Below, in pieces: positions 16,683-26,660 of a stretch of 40,174 nt of DNA. The notes beneath the pieces were generated by a model. That model did not search any database, had not been told where the DNA came from, and saw only the letters and a program-made list of their open reading frames with translations. The stretch comes from Fischerella sp. CENA71 (GTDB lineage: Bacteria > Cyanobacteriota > Cyanobacteriia > Cyanobacteriales > Nostocaceae): contig JANBVI010000061.1 of the NCBI GenBank assembly GCA_024239075.1, positions 1-40,174 of the forward strand, read 5' to 3'. A program made the translations under genes and the position numbers. Position 1 is the first letter of the stretch. Each line of letters begins with the position of its first letter.

Positions 16683-17375
16683 CTACCACGGAATTTCAGT
16701 GCCGTCATAAGCGAAGAATCGCCCCGACTCGGCTTGCGTTAGCCTCCCGATGACCTGTCTCAGTCCGCTAACGCTTTCTTGAACCGATATCAGCGCTCTC
16801 GATCCGCCTAGATCGGTTTTCACCCATCCTGGATGCAAGCTGGTAACTACTATCCCTTTAGGAGAAAGGTCGACCGACAACGTTTTGACTATCATATTCA
16901 CTGTGGCCTTCGAGGCTCTATATGCATAGCGTGTACCGCTGTAATTTTGGGCAATGCTCCCCATCTGGCTGCTAATAGTCACAATGGTTTTCTTACGGCT
17001 CCGTGCCAACTGTTCGAGAAAAACTTGCGCCATCTTAAGGGTTGCATAGGCGTTGATACGCATGGATTTCTCCCAAGACTCATAGGTGACGTCAGCAAGA
17101 GTCGCGCATTTCTCGCCCCAGCCAGCATTGTTAATAAGGATATCTACGCTCTCCTCCCTTAAAAATGTACCTAGCCTTTCAATCTGCTCGTGATCGCCCA
17201 CATCGAGGGCATGGAGGTAGACCGTATCAGGGTACTGTCGTTGAACTTTTTGCAGGACTTTAGCGGTCTTTGGGTTACGACAGGTCGCCAAGACGCACCA
17301 CCCATCAGCGGCATACTGAGTGGCAAGCTCGAGTCCAATACCGCGACTCGTTCCGGTAATTAACACAGTACTCAT
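16683..17375 (-). CDS. Short-chain dehydrogenase/reductase (classical SDR)
   Basis: The product is 230 aa from the ATG at 17375. The cofactor motif is TGTSRGIG (7-14), with NNAG at 82-85, a catalytic Ser around 135-140 and YRASK (Tyr 152, Lys 156). The Arg after the second strand (TCRNP) suggests NADPH preference. GGAGGT stands six bases before the ATG, which overlaps the TGA of the upstream short ORF as TGATG, so translation is probably coupled. An upstream TTG one codon earlier is less likely. It could reduce a keto-sugar or keto intermediate for the cluster. The C terminus is somewhat short and ends in GTEIPW. Confidence 0.88.
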   Translation of the reverse strand: MSTVLITGTSRGIGLELATQYAADGWCVLATCRNPKTAKVLQKVQRQYPDTVYLHALDVGDHEQIERLGTFLREESVDILINNAGWGEKCATLADVTYESWEKSMRINAYATLKMAQVFLEQLARSRKKTIVTISSQMGSIAQNYSGTRYAYRASKATVNMIVKTLSVDLSPKGIVVTSLHPGWVKTDLGGSRALISVQESVSGLRQVIGRLTQAESGRFFAYDGTEIPW

Positions 17376-17593
17376 CAATTACCTCCACGGTTCTCAAGTA
17401 CCTGCACTTCACGGCCATTGTGCCAGTGTATTCCCCTGAAGAATTCGAAGTTCCAATCCATCTGTGCCGGTCTCGGCTGAGTATTGACGATGACCACCGG
17501 ACGACTTCTTTCCACATAGTTCTTCCGGAAAAAAGCTTCGCTCGGGTTCTCGATTCTATCGATTGCTGAACTACTTATAGTCGTTATAGTCAT
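17375..17593 (-). CDS. Short cupin/JmjC-like N-terminal ORF (72 aa), translationally coupled to the SDR
   Basis: The sequence SEAFFRKNYVERSRPVVIVN resembles the first strand-helix region of cupin_8/JmjC-like hydroxylases, which usually have about 280 aa and carry the HxD iron motif further on. That part is absent here. The stop overlaps the SDR start (TGATG) and the coding frame keeps a Shine-Dalgarno for the next gene. It may be a deletion relic whose 5' end was kept as a leader, or a true small protein. Confidence 0.5.
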   Translation of the reverse strand: MTITTISSSAIDRIENPSEAFFRKNYVERSRPVVIVNTQPRPAQMDWNFEFFRGIHWHNGREVQVLENRGGN

Positions 17594-17665
17594 TCTGAGA
17601 AACCTTTCCTTTGTGAATGGAGAGCAACCATAGCCCCAGAGCTATGCAAATAGTGCGTTTTTTCT

Positions 17666-17738
17666 TTAGAGTAATTCAAACTTATAAAGTTAGGGGCAGC
17701 AGATTTTTCGTTTTACCCTAACTTATAAATTACTCTAA
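17666..17738. repeat. 73-bp imperfect inverted repeat
   Basis: It starts TTAGAGTAATT and ends AATTACTCTAA, with inner arms CTTATAAAGTTAGGG and CCCTAACTTATAA around a short loop. It lies about 70 bp upstream of the cupin-like ORF and next to the group II intron end. It may be a small MITE or a regulatory hairpin. Confidence 0.55.
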
Positions 17739-17756
17739 CACGGGGGAAAAGTAACG

Positions 17757-18140
17757 GTGCGATGTAGAAGTTGAGTGTCAGAGGACTAAATAAATCCTCA
17801 TAAAGTGAGTGGAGAGCCGACTCTCAGGCGTGAAGTCTGTCTCACCGTCCCCAGGTAAAAGAGTCTCAAACTCCGGTCACGTTGGCAATAAGTAATGAAC
17901 CCAACGGAATGCAGACCACGAAAGAATCCCAACCTGATAGCATAAATCGGGGCGGGACTAGGGGAAAGTCCGGAAGGGTTAACAGCAGTGAACTGTTGAT
18001 GAAGCTTCGTCATTTTGCCAATAAGTGAAATCAGGCTGATACACTTCACTTAGACCAAAAGGTGCATGGGTGAATAAAAATAAGAATCAGCTTTGGGAGC
18101 AAGTTGAACCCCTAATAGGCGAGACCAGATGCGGCACTTT
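17757..18140 (+). mobile_element. Group II intron 5' part (domains I-III and start of domain IV), truncated
   Basis: It begins with the GUGYG consensus (GTGCGATG) and continues with blocks typical of cyanobacterial group II introns: GAGTGTCAGAGGAC, CTCAAACTCCGGTCACG, AATCCCAACCTGATAGCATA, GTTGATGAAGCTTCGTC and GGCTGATACACTTCACTTAG. An ORF start with MNKNKNQLWEQ follows at 18070 but stops matching anything intron-like by about 18140-18170, where the DNA becomes the 3' end of the fusion-protein gene. There is no reverse transcriptase, domain V or domain VI, so it cannot splice as it stands. Confidence 0.8.
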
Positions 18141-19502
18141 TGATTTTCGGGTAGGACAAGAACGATTAATTTTCTTTAAATTTACGCTGACAGTTGCTGA
18201 CATTCCAGGAGTAATCCTCAATTCATATCCTCGAATACTAGCTGAGTCAAATACTATTTTTACTGGGATACGTTGTACCACCTTAGTAAAGTTACCAGTG
18301 GCGTTATCAGGGGGTAATAAGGTAAACACCGCCCCTGAACCTGGTGAAAAACTATCTATGTATCCACTGAAGGAGTGATTAGGGAAGGCATCTAGCTTAA
18401 TTTTTACCATTTGCCCTGGCTGCATCCGTTTCAATTGAGTTTCTTTGAAGTTAGCAACTATCCAGTAGTTATTATCCACGATTACCATTAAGGATTGTCC
18501 TGTTTCGATCCTTTGTCCAGTTTTTACTGATTTGCGCCCTATCCTTCCCTGAACAGAACCTGTAATTTTAGTGTAGGTTAACTGTAGTTTCGCTTCTTCT
18601 AGATTAGCTTCTGCCAGATTGACATTAGCCTTTGCTGCCTCATACTCACTGAAGTTAATCGGGACTTGGAGATTGCCAGAGATAGTCTTCTGCAACTCTC
18701 CTTTAGAAGCAACCAAAGTAGCTTGCGCTTTGGTTACATTCTTAAGTGCTTGATTAAGCTTCGCTTGTGCTTGCATAACTTCCTGCTTAGCCAAATTTTT
18801 CTGAGCTTGAGCAACTTTATAGGCAGCGATAGCGCTATCCAACTGCTGATGAGAAATCGCGCCTGCTTTATATAAGTTGCTATAACGACGGTAATCAGCT
18901 TGTACTTTCTGCATATTGGCTTCTGCTTGAGCTAAGGTTGCTTGAGTAGCTAGCGTTCCGGCTTGTACTTCTTTGACTGCTGCTTGGGCGATTGAAACTT
19001 CTGCCATAGCACTTGAGACATTCCCTTTTGCCTGCTGTATGTCAGCCTCGGCATTTTGAGATATAAAATTAATCTTTGCCTGTGCAGCATCTGCTTGATA
19101 TCGAGCAGTTTGCAAAGACGCTAGGGCTTGCTGTACTTTACTTTGATATTCCTTTGTGTCTAGCTTCACTAGCAATTGATCTTTTTGCACTGTCTGGTTA
19201 TCGTCTACTAGTACTTCAACTACTGTGCCATTAATCCGACTACTGATAGGGTAAATGTTGCTTGTTACATAGGCATTATCAGTGCTTTCCTGTGTGAAAA
19301 TATACTGCCACAACTGATAACCAAAAATACCAAAAAAAACTGCACTTAAACCCAAAATTAATAGAGTCAAATCCCTCCATTTTTGATGTTTGGGTAAAGA
19401 AACTTTTTCTGGCTTCAACTCAGGTTGTAGCAATATTGGTTCCTCTGCTTTGGAACTAGTATCATTTGTCGTCATTGATGCTATTTTCCAGTTTAGTGTC
19501 AC
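18087..19502 (-). CDS. HlyD/EmrA-type membrane fusion protein
   Basis: The product is 471 aa. A cytoplasmic head is followed by one TM helix (about 50-70, LTLLILGLSAVFFGIFGY), the lipoyl half (STDNAYVTSNIYPISSRING), a long Ala/Gln-rich coiled coil (about 130-290), the second lipoyl half (LTYTKITGSVQGRIG) and the beta barrel (FSPGSGAVFTLLPPDN). It links the MFS pump to an outer-membrane channel. GTG at 19502 has AAAGGA four bases upstream; the ATG at 19475 is the alternative. The normal C terminus should end shortly after MSATVSVNLKKI; the last 25-35 residues (Ser/Arg/Cys-rich) come from antisense of intron DNA, so the gene's end was replaced but the core is intact. Confidence 0.9.
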   Translation of the reverse strand: MTLNWKIASMTTNDTSSKAEEPILLQPELKPEKVSLPKHQKWRDLTLLILGLSAVFFGIFGYQLWQYIFTQESTDNAYVTSNIYPISSRINGTVVEVLVDDNQTVQKDQLLVKLDTKEYQSKVQQALASLQTARYQADAAQAKINFISQNAEADIQQAKGNVSSAMAEVSIAQAAVKEVQAGTLATQATLAQAEANMQKVQADYRRYSNLYKAGAISHQQLDSAIAAYKVAQAQKNLAKQEVMQAQAKLNQALKNVTKAQATLVASKGELQKTISGNLQVPINFSEYEAAKANVNLAEANLEEAKLQLTYTKITGSVQGRIGRKSVKTGQRIETGQSLMVIVDNNYWIVANFKETQLKRMQPGQMVKIKLDAFPNHSFSGYIDSFSPGSGAVFTLLPPDNATGNFTKVVQRIPVKIVFDSASIRGYELRITPGMSATVSVNLKKINRSCPTRKSKVPHLVSPIRGSTCSQS

Positions 19503-19904
19503 ATAATCCTTTCTTTGCCAGTTTTATAAAATTGTAATAGCATGAGCTGATGTAGCAAGCAGGTACAATTTACGATGGTGTGCCACCATTGCGATTATCT
19601 TTACAAAGTACCCGCCATCGCTTAGATAATTTTATTACAGAATAATTGGTTAGCTCTGGGATGAGACGTAACAAAATTTATGGCATATTACTAAAAATTA
19701 TTATTCACTTATCAGTTCTAGAGCGTCTAAGCCGAAGCGCATTCAGAGTGAAAAAGCACTGTTCCAAAACTTATCCATTAATGCAACAACCTTCTGACCT
19801 ACTATGTCAAATTGTTGTGATAGCGTGATTGATTTGGAAGCGATCACTCTTATCTTACTTAGTGCCATTCTACTAAAAGATAAAGGACAGAAGCAGGGGT
19901 ATCC

Positions 19905-19927
19905 AAATGTGCCAAATTGGCACATTT
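19905..19927. promoter_or_regulatory. Perfect 23-bp palindrome, operator-like
   Basis: AAATGTGCCAA and TTGGCACATTT flank a central A. A near-loopless palindrome of this size in an intergenic region is typical of a dimeric regulator site. It is 400 bp upstream of the HlyD-type gene. No regulator gene is adjacent. Confidence 0.4.
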
Positions 19928-20295
19928 AAATTAATGGGTTAAGGATCTGATTTTAGACTAAGGCATGAGGCGCAACGTAGAAAGTATGGCATCCGTGTTT
20001 TGGTCGAAAACCGTGATAATATTCGCTAAATTGATAATTTGTGGACTAGTAAGATTCCGAATTGGGGCACTCACTTATATTACCACTAGAAATACACGCG
20101 AGTGCATGAGCTAAAATTAGGGCACATCACCATATATTTTGTCTTGTTCTCTACAAAAAATATCTCAAATCATTATTTGCTGTATAGACTAGCTAATTCA
20201 CAATCTTACATTTTCACCCGAAGAGCTAGCCACATAAAGGCTTTGATATAATTATCGGAGATATATAATAAGCTTCTAGTATGAAACGAATTACT

Positions 20296-20329
20296 TTTTA
20301 GATATCTATCCAAAGATAGATATCTAAAA
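20296..20329. repeat. Perfect hairpin with 15-bp stem and CAAA loop
   Basis: TTTTAGATATCTATC pairs with GATAGATATCTAAAA. The A/T-flanked stem could act as a bidirectional terminator or be a small dyad element. Confidence 0.45.
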
Positions 20330-20373
20330 GGGTAGCAAAAAGAATATAAATTAGACTAGACCTCTTGCATAAA

Positions 20374-20530
20374 TCAAGAAAAGAGAGCTAGTTCGTAGTT
20401 GAGAAGTCCAGCAATCAGATTGCATCGTAAACCAAAGCGTTTTCTGCGATTACAATGTTGTTGTTTGAGGATGTGAAAAATCAACAAGAAGGCGGTAGAT
20501 GTATTCGCCAACAACAGGTAGTTGAGCTAA
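20374..20530 (-). pseudogene. IS5-family transposase C-terminal remnant, second copy
   Basis: The minus strand encodes HILKQQHCNRRKRF, GLRCNLIAGLLNYELALFS and a stop, nearly the same C terminus as at 6017, followed by the same IS end (tagacctcttgcat). The two are direct repeats about 14 kb apart. Confidence 0.75.
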
Positions 20531-21126
20531 CAAGAGTGGATGTGTAGCTATAAGAATGAATTTTAGTGATTCCCTAATAGCCTTTATCAGCTAGACACAG
20601 CTGCGTTAGCGAAGCTCCTTTGAAAGAGGCTCGCTCAAAACGGATATTTGTATTTTTGAGTAAGCGTGCACTCATGAATGCGACCAACCCCATAGGCTGT
20701 TTAGGTTTCAAAAACTTAATATATGGTTCTCTAAAAATAATGCCCAGCCGTTTTCTCCAAATCCTCGCCGCCAAAGGCGTAAACCCAATATACGGCACTT
20801 GCAATTATTTATGAGTAAGTGCTTATAAGAGTTCAGGGAGGGTAGTTGGCAAGAGGTATATTGGAACGAGAACATTACAATTATGAAGAAGCAATTGCCC
20901 TAACAACCTAAGTTTAGCAAGCCACACAAGCACAATTAGTCGCAAATCTGATAGGTGGTTGGGTGAAAAAGAGCAACCAAATACCCACGCTGATTAAACT
21001 TCTTGGTTGGTCAAGGACGTCAAAAAATAGCTGTAAGTTGTTGCAAATCAAATGCAAATCAATAATTTTTGCTTATTTCACGCGGCATTATGCAACAAGT
21101 ACGAATAGTGGTGATATTTTCGTGAT
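20531..21126. other. Gene debris between the IS5 and IS66-like remnants
   Basis: No intact gene is seen. A segment at about 20865-20970 reads like protein-coding sequence on the plus strand (HYNYEEAIALTT, then QATQAQLVANLIGGWV) with in-frame stops, so it is probably an unrecognised decayed gene. GC-rich short repeats with Nostoc-like character occur around 20600-20790. Confidence 0.35.
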
Positions 21127-21210
21127 CATCCAGAATTTCCTAAACGAAGTAACTTAGCGGAGCGGTCATTGCGATTGGTGGTGACCAAATATAAAGCCAG
21201 TGGTAGGTGA
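21127..21210 (+). pseudogene. IS66-like transposase fragment
   Basis: The frame HPEFPKRSNLAERSLRLVV followed by TKYKASGG matches the end of IS66-type transposases (NNxAERALRxxVxxRKxSGG). Only about 28 codons remain, immediately upstream of the NRPS gene. Confidence 0.5.
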
Positions 21211-21240
21211 ATTTTATACAAATTATAACCAAGCACTTAA

Positions 21241-23712
<2,472 letters not shown>

Positions 23713-23779
23713 ATCGGGTTTTACCGAATTTAGTGGCTCTGTCTGACCTTCGATTCAATGTGTTTAAAAATGACGGAGG

Positions 23780-23910
23780 GGCACCCCAGAAATTCGCCGA
23801 TTGAATCGGCGAATTCTCTGGGGACCCCGGCGGAGCCTTTATATATATTCGACAAGTCCACTGATTGATTCGTGTGGTGGCACGGAGCAAAGCTTTGCTC
23901 CGTGCTAGAG
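23780..23910. repeat. Two strong GC-rich hairpins
   Basis: One is built on GGGGCACCCCAG/CTGGGGACCCC with inner arms AATTCGCCGATT and AATCGGCGAATT; the other is GCACGGAGCAAAGC followed by its complement. Both are of the kind found as dispersed palindromes in Nostoc genomes. Confidence 0.5.
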
Positions 23911-23926
23911 CGCCAGTCCAGTAGAA

Positions 23927-23980
23927 GGCGTAGATATAGCGTAGCTGACACCAGGTGCAAACTAAACAGTTTAGTTTAAT
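23927..23980. repeat. 54-bp inverted repeat, left copy
   Basis: It matches 25447-25500 in inverted orientation with two mismatches. It contains the palindrome AAACTAAACAGTTTAGTTT and the word GGCGTAGATATAGCGTAG. Together the pair encloses a Tn3 transposase relic and a zinc-ribbon gene tail. Confidence 0.85.
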
Positions 23981-24037
23981 AGCTTGATATCGCTGTTATA
24001 TCGTCAAAACAAGCGATTGAGCCTGTTATAGCAAACT

Positions 24038-25106
24038 TTATGCAGCAACAGATTCTATTGGTAACCGCTCATCCATATCCAAATTAAAAGTACCGTAGGG
24101 GTTAACATGACCCCAAATTAATGGCGAAAGCGCTCGCAAATCCTCCTGCTTCATCGACTTCATCCATTCAGGTTGCGATCAAACTTGCTGAATCATCAAG
24201 GTATTAATATACACCAACGAAATCTGCAATAAGTGCAGTGATAACACAGCCAATTCTTGGTCTTCTAAACGATTCGTCGCAATCGTAGCGAATGTGCCAC
24301 TCAGTCATTAAATTTTGATCCCAAGCACCAAATTTTTTGGAGTCAGAAGCACAAGCAGTCGTCCCCTCTCCCCAAATTTGGGGCATTCTAATATCGAAAA
24401 TAGCATTGGCAATGCTAGCAATGGCATTACGTAACTGTTCTTTATGAATAAAACGACGTTTGACATACAATAAATCGTGGTAATTTCCGCCAGCAGTACC
24501 ACTGCTTAAACGTTTTAATCCCGTATTAGGTAATCCTCTATCTAACATTTCAAGAGCATCGTTCAGTTGTTTCTGTAAGTCAGAAATAAATAACTCGACA
24601 TCAGATGGTTGTTTGAGGGCTTGGAAATAAAACGTGCGTTGCTCATCAAAATCTGTTGGTAAATCCTCTTCTGGATTACGATAGCGGTTTGCTCCCACTA
24701 CCCAGATTTCTTTACATCTAAGCTTATCTCTTAAAGCTTGAAGTACGCTTAATTCATAATTAATGCGATTAACTTTAATTTCACCATCGCTTTCGGTTTC
24801 TAGAATTAATTCTTGCCAACCAGGACGTAAAATTCCTTCAATTGGTATACTTTCTCCAACATCATAATAACGCTGTTTACTGTCAGCATACTTCTTGAGT
24901 AATTCAATAGCCTCAATTACTGGACGATGTATCTCGTTATTTGAACGAAACTCTAATTGATTTAAAATTAAAGGTAATATCTGGCGATAATGTCTACCAT
25001 AAGAACTACGCATCACCGTATATACTTTTTCACGGTAAGCATTTCCTGTTGATTTATATTCTTTTACCAAATTCTTAAGTGTCTCTTCGCTGACAACCAA
25101 ACTCAA
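24038..25106 (-). pseudogene. Tn3-family transposase (TnpA) relic
   Basis: The first 290 codons read a contiguous middle part of Tnp[34 protein letters not shown] and the first catalytic aspartate in [16 protein letters not shown]. Directly after EWHIRY a large deletion joins to the far C terminus, in another frame: [20 protein letters not shown] then [10 protein letters not shown], a stop, and finally SPLIWGHVNPYGTFNLDMDE to a stop at 24038. The N-terminal third and most of the DDE domain are absent (about 990 aa in intact TnpA). It is dead. No Tn3 resolvase or GGGG-type 38-bp ends were found nearby. Confidence 0.88.
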
Positions 25107-25410
25107 CCAAAAGACGCTGCACGGACTGGCGGTCGCGCTCTCTGTACCTCAGGAGTTTTTAGAAGCTGTCAGCAAAGGCAAAGAGGTTCAACTTGTCCAA
25201 GGTGTGAAATTTTGTCCCCACTGTTGGAGTCCGGGTAATGCTGTTGACCCTATTTGGAGTCATGCTCAAGCTAAGTTTTGCTATCTCTGCGGTACGCAAC
25301 TGCGGGCTAGTTGTGCCAATTGTGGTGAGTTGATGGTGTCTAGTAGACATCGCTTTTGTCCCATCTGTGGTCATCCTTATAAAAGCAGTGTACCTGCTGC
25401 TCAAACTTAA
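25095..25410 (+). pseudogene. HTH (XRE-like) plus double zinc-ribbon protein, 5' truncated
   Basis: The plus-strand frame starts in the junction with the TnpA relic and reads [20 protein letters not shown], the end of a Cro/C1-type helix-turn-helix unit, followed by two zinc ribbons: CPHC...CYLCG and CANCG...CPICG. It ends at a stop at 25408-25410. Similar HTH-ribbon proteins occur beside mobile elements in cyanobacteria. It probably lacks its DNA-binding N terminus. A translation start at the ATG at 25261 or so would give only the ribbons. Confidence 0.6.
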
Positions 25411-25446
25411 GCACAGCAAGGTTTAATAGCTTTAGTTCCAGTTTTT

Positions 25447-25500
25447 ATTAAACTAAACAGTTTAGTTTGCCCTTGGTGTCAGCTACGCTATATCTACGCC
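25447..25500. repeat. 54-bp inverted repeat, right copy
   Basis: It is the inverted partner of 23927-23980 (52 of 54 bases). A truncated MITE begins within a few bases of its outer end. Confidence 0.85.
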
Positions 25501-25504
25501 AAGA

Positions 25505-25607
25505 TATGAGCCTATCAAATATATTTTGGCTCGACCCAAGGATTGATGAGCGTTCCCACGTGGTGGGAACGCGAGGGCACCGACATTTTATTATTTGGAA
25601 GTGCCTT
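25505..25607. mobile_element. MITE copy, left end truncated
   Basis: It shows CCTATCAAATATATTTTGGC, the hairpin GCGTTCCCACGTGGTGGGAACGC and the right end ATTTTATTATTTGGAAGTGCC, matching the copy at 39324-39449. Its left end is missing at the inverted repeat. Confidence 0.6.
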
Positions 25608-25754
25608 ACTGTAACTGACAACGCCTATGCCAAACGTTCATACAACACAACAATCGCTTGGCATTGGAATTTGCCGACCAATGGTCGGCAAACATTTTTA
25701 TATATCCCCAATCGGAAAGCGATCGCTCTCAACTAAGGCACTTACTCGTAATAA

Positions 25755-25878
25755 GGGATCTCCAAAAAATAAAATGCCCAGCCGTCGCTTTCGCCTAAGA
25801 GGCGAAAGCGCCTAAATACTTGGGCGGATGCCAAAATATATTTAATATGGCTGGGCATTTTATTTCTTGGAAAGGCCT
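25755..25878. mobile_element. MITE copy, complete
   Basis: It starts GGGATCTCCAAAAAATAAAA and ends ATTTTATTTCTTGGAAAGGCC, forming about 20-bp imperfect inverted ends. The interior has the words ATGCCCAGCC and GGCTGGGCAT and the hairpin CGCTTTCGCC/GGCGAAAGCG. No ORF. Confidence 0.65.
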
Positions 25879-25980
25879 AAAAGCAAGCGCCGTAGTAAAG
25901 ACTAAGCTTAGGGTACAATAATAATGTGGATGCGATCGCGCTTAAAAGTTTATTGAAAATAGCCAAGATAAGCCTGAAAT

Positions 25981-26245
25981 TCAACGAGCGATGGCACTTA
26001 AGATTTGTAGAGCCTTCTCTAGACCAGAATCGCGCCCAGCATTGAGATCTTTGCTCTGTAACACCGAAACCAAGATGTTTGGTGGAATGCCTGTCACGTC
26101 AAAAAACTTGCCATCCTCTGTGAGGAAGAGTTCGTTAGGAAGACCGAACTGCCATCCGTTAGGTAACTCGCGCTCGAGCACATCAGAAAAGACGCCTTGG
26201 GTATTCTCGCCCACACGAATTACTTGGGGGTCACGCCCCATTAAC
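25981..26245 (-). pseudogene. S41-family peptidase, C-terminal fragment
   Basis: The reading frame gives IRVGENTQGVFSDVLERELP, NGWQFGLPNELFLTEDGK and DVTGIPPNI, the conserved C-terminal part of tail-specific (S41) proteases including the GE-TQG-SD segment after the catalytic serine. The serine region and the PDZ domain are absent. The upstream boundary coincides with the end of the MITE at 26246. The first ATG (26241) is therefore internal. Confidence 0.75.
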
Positions 26246-26508
26246 CTGAACTTCCCCCCAAGAAAAAAGAGCTAACTGTTAACCAGAGCGGGTTTCAAAG
26301 TTTTTTGATTCGCTCTTACTGGGTACAAATTGCCAAAGGGGCTTGCGGAGCGAACTTGAGGCGTTGACCCCCCAATTTTTAGCTTACCCTAGTTGTACCA
26401 ATAATTCCAGACCATACATGGGTACACTTATTGTTACGTTAAGAGCTAAATTGATTGTACAGTAAGGCTTACGAGCTTTTTTAGTACAAATGCACGGGGG
26501 AAGTTCAG
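26246..26508. mobile_element. 263-bp MITE-like element with CTGAACTTCCCCC ends
   Basis: The 13-bp ends CTGAACTTCCCCC (26246-26258) and its exact complement (26496-26508) enclose AT-rich DNA without an ORF. It sits exactly between the S41 fragment and the integrase fragment, so both were probably cut by it or by its parent element. Confidence 0.65.
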
Positions 26509-26637
26509 ATTAGAAAGGTGCAGAAGTTGAGCCGTCATGGTGACCCCAGAACGTTGATGATTTATGATGATAATCGGAATAAAGACCTGTGGGAGATGTC
26601 GGAGTTGTTAACGGGAATGTTGAAGGACTCCGAGTAA
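26509..26637 (+). pseudogene. Tyrosine recombinase (phage-integrase family), C-terminal fragment
   Basis: The frame IRKVQKLSRHGDPRTLMIYD followed by DNRNKDLWEMSELLTGM reads as the last 43 residues of a tyrosine recombinase: the SRHxDxxT box and the nucleophile Tyr in MIYDDN. The stop is at 26635-26637. Everything before is cut by the MITE. Related fragments are typical of Nostoc plasmids. Confidence 0.75.
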
Positions 26638-26660
26638 GGAAAAGTTCTTAGTGAACTAAT

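Larger units (their letters stand above)
19503..20373. other. Divergent intergenic region with two perfect palindromes
   Basis: No gene is supported. The stretch lies between the minus-strand pump gene and the plus-strand NRPS gene and so carries their promoters. It contains a 23-bp palindrome at 19905-19927 and a 15-bp-stem hairpin at about 20296-20329. The rest is AT-rich. Confidence 0.5.

Noticed and set aside
17757-18140. A complete, splicing group II intron
   Set aside because: No reverse transcriptase, domain V or domain VI lies downstream; the sequence passes straight into the HlyD-type gene.
20574-20814. ORFs on both strands around 20600-20800
   Set aside because: They mirror each other over palindromic repeat DNA, with no start signal or recognised protein.
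25467-25815. ORFs starting with a similar LVSATLYLR peptide at 23960 (minus) and 25467 (plus)
   Set aside because: The shared peptide only reflects the 54-bp inverted repeat; the rest is MITE and hairpin DNA.
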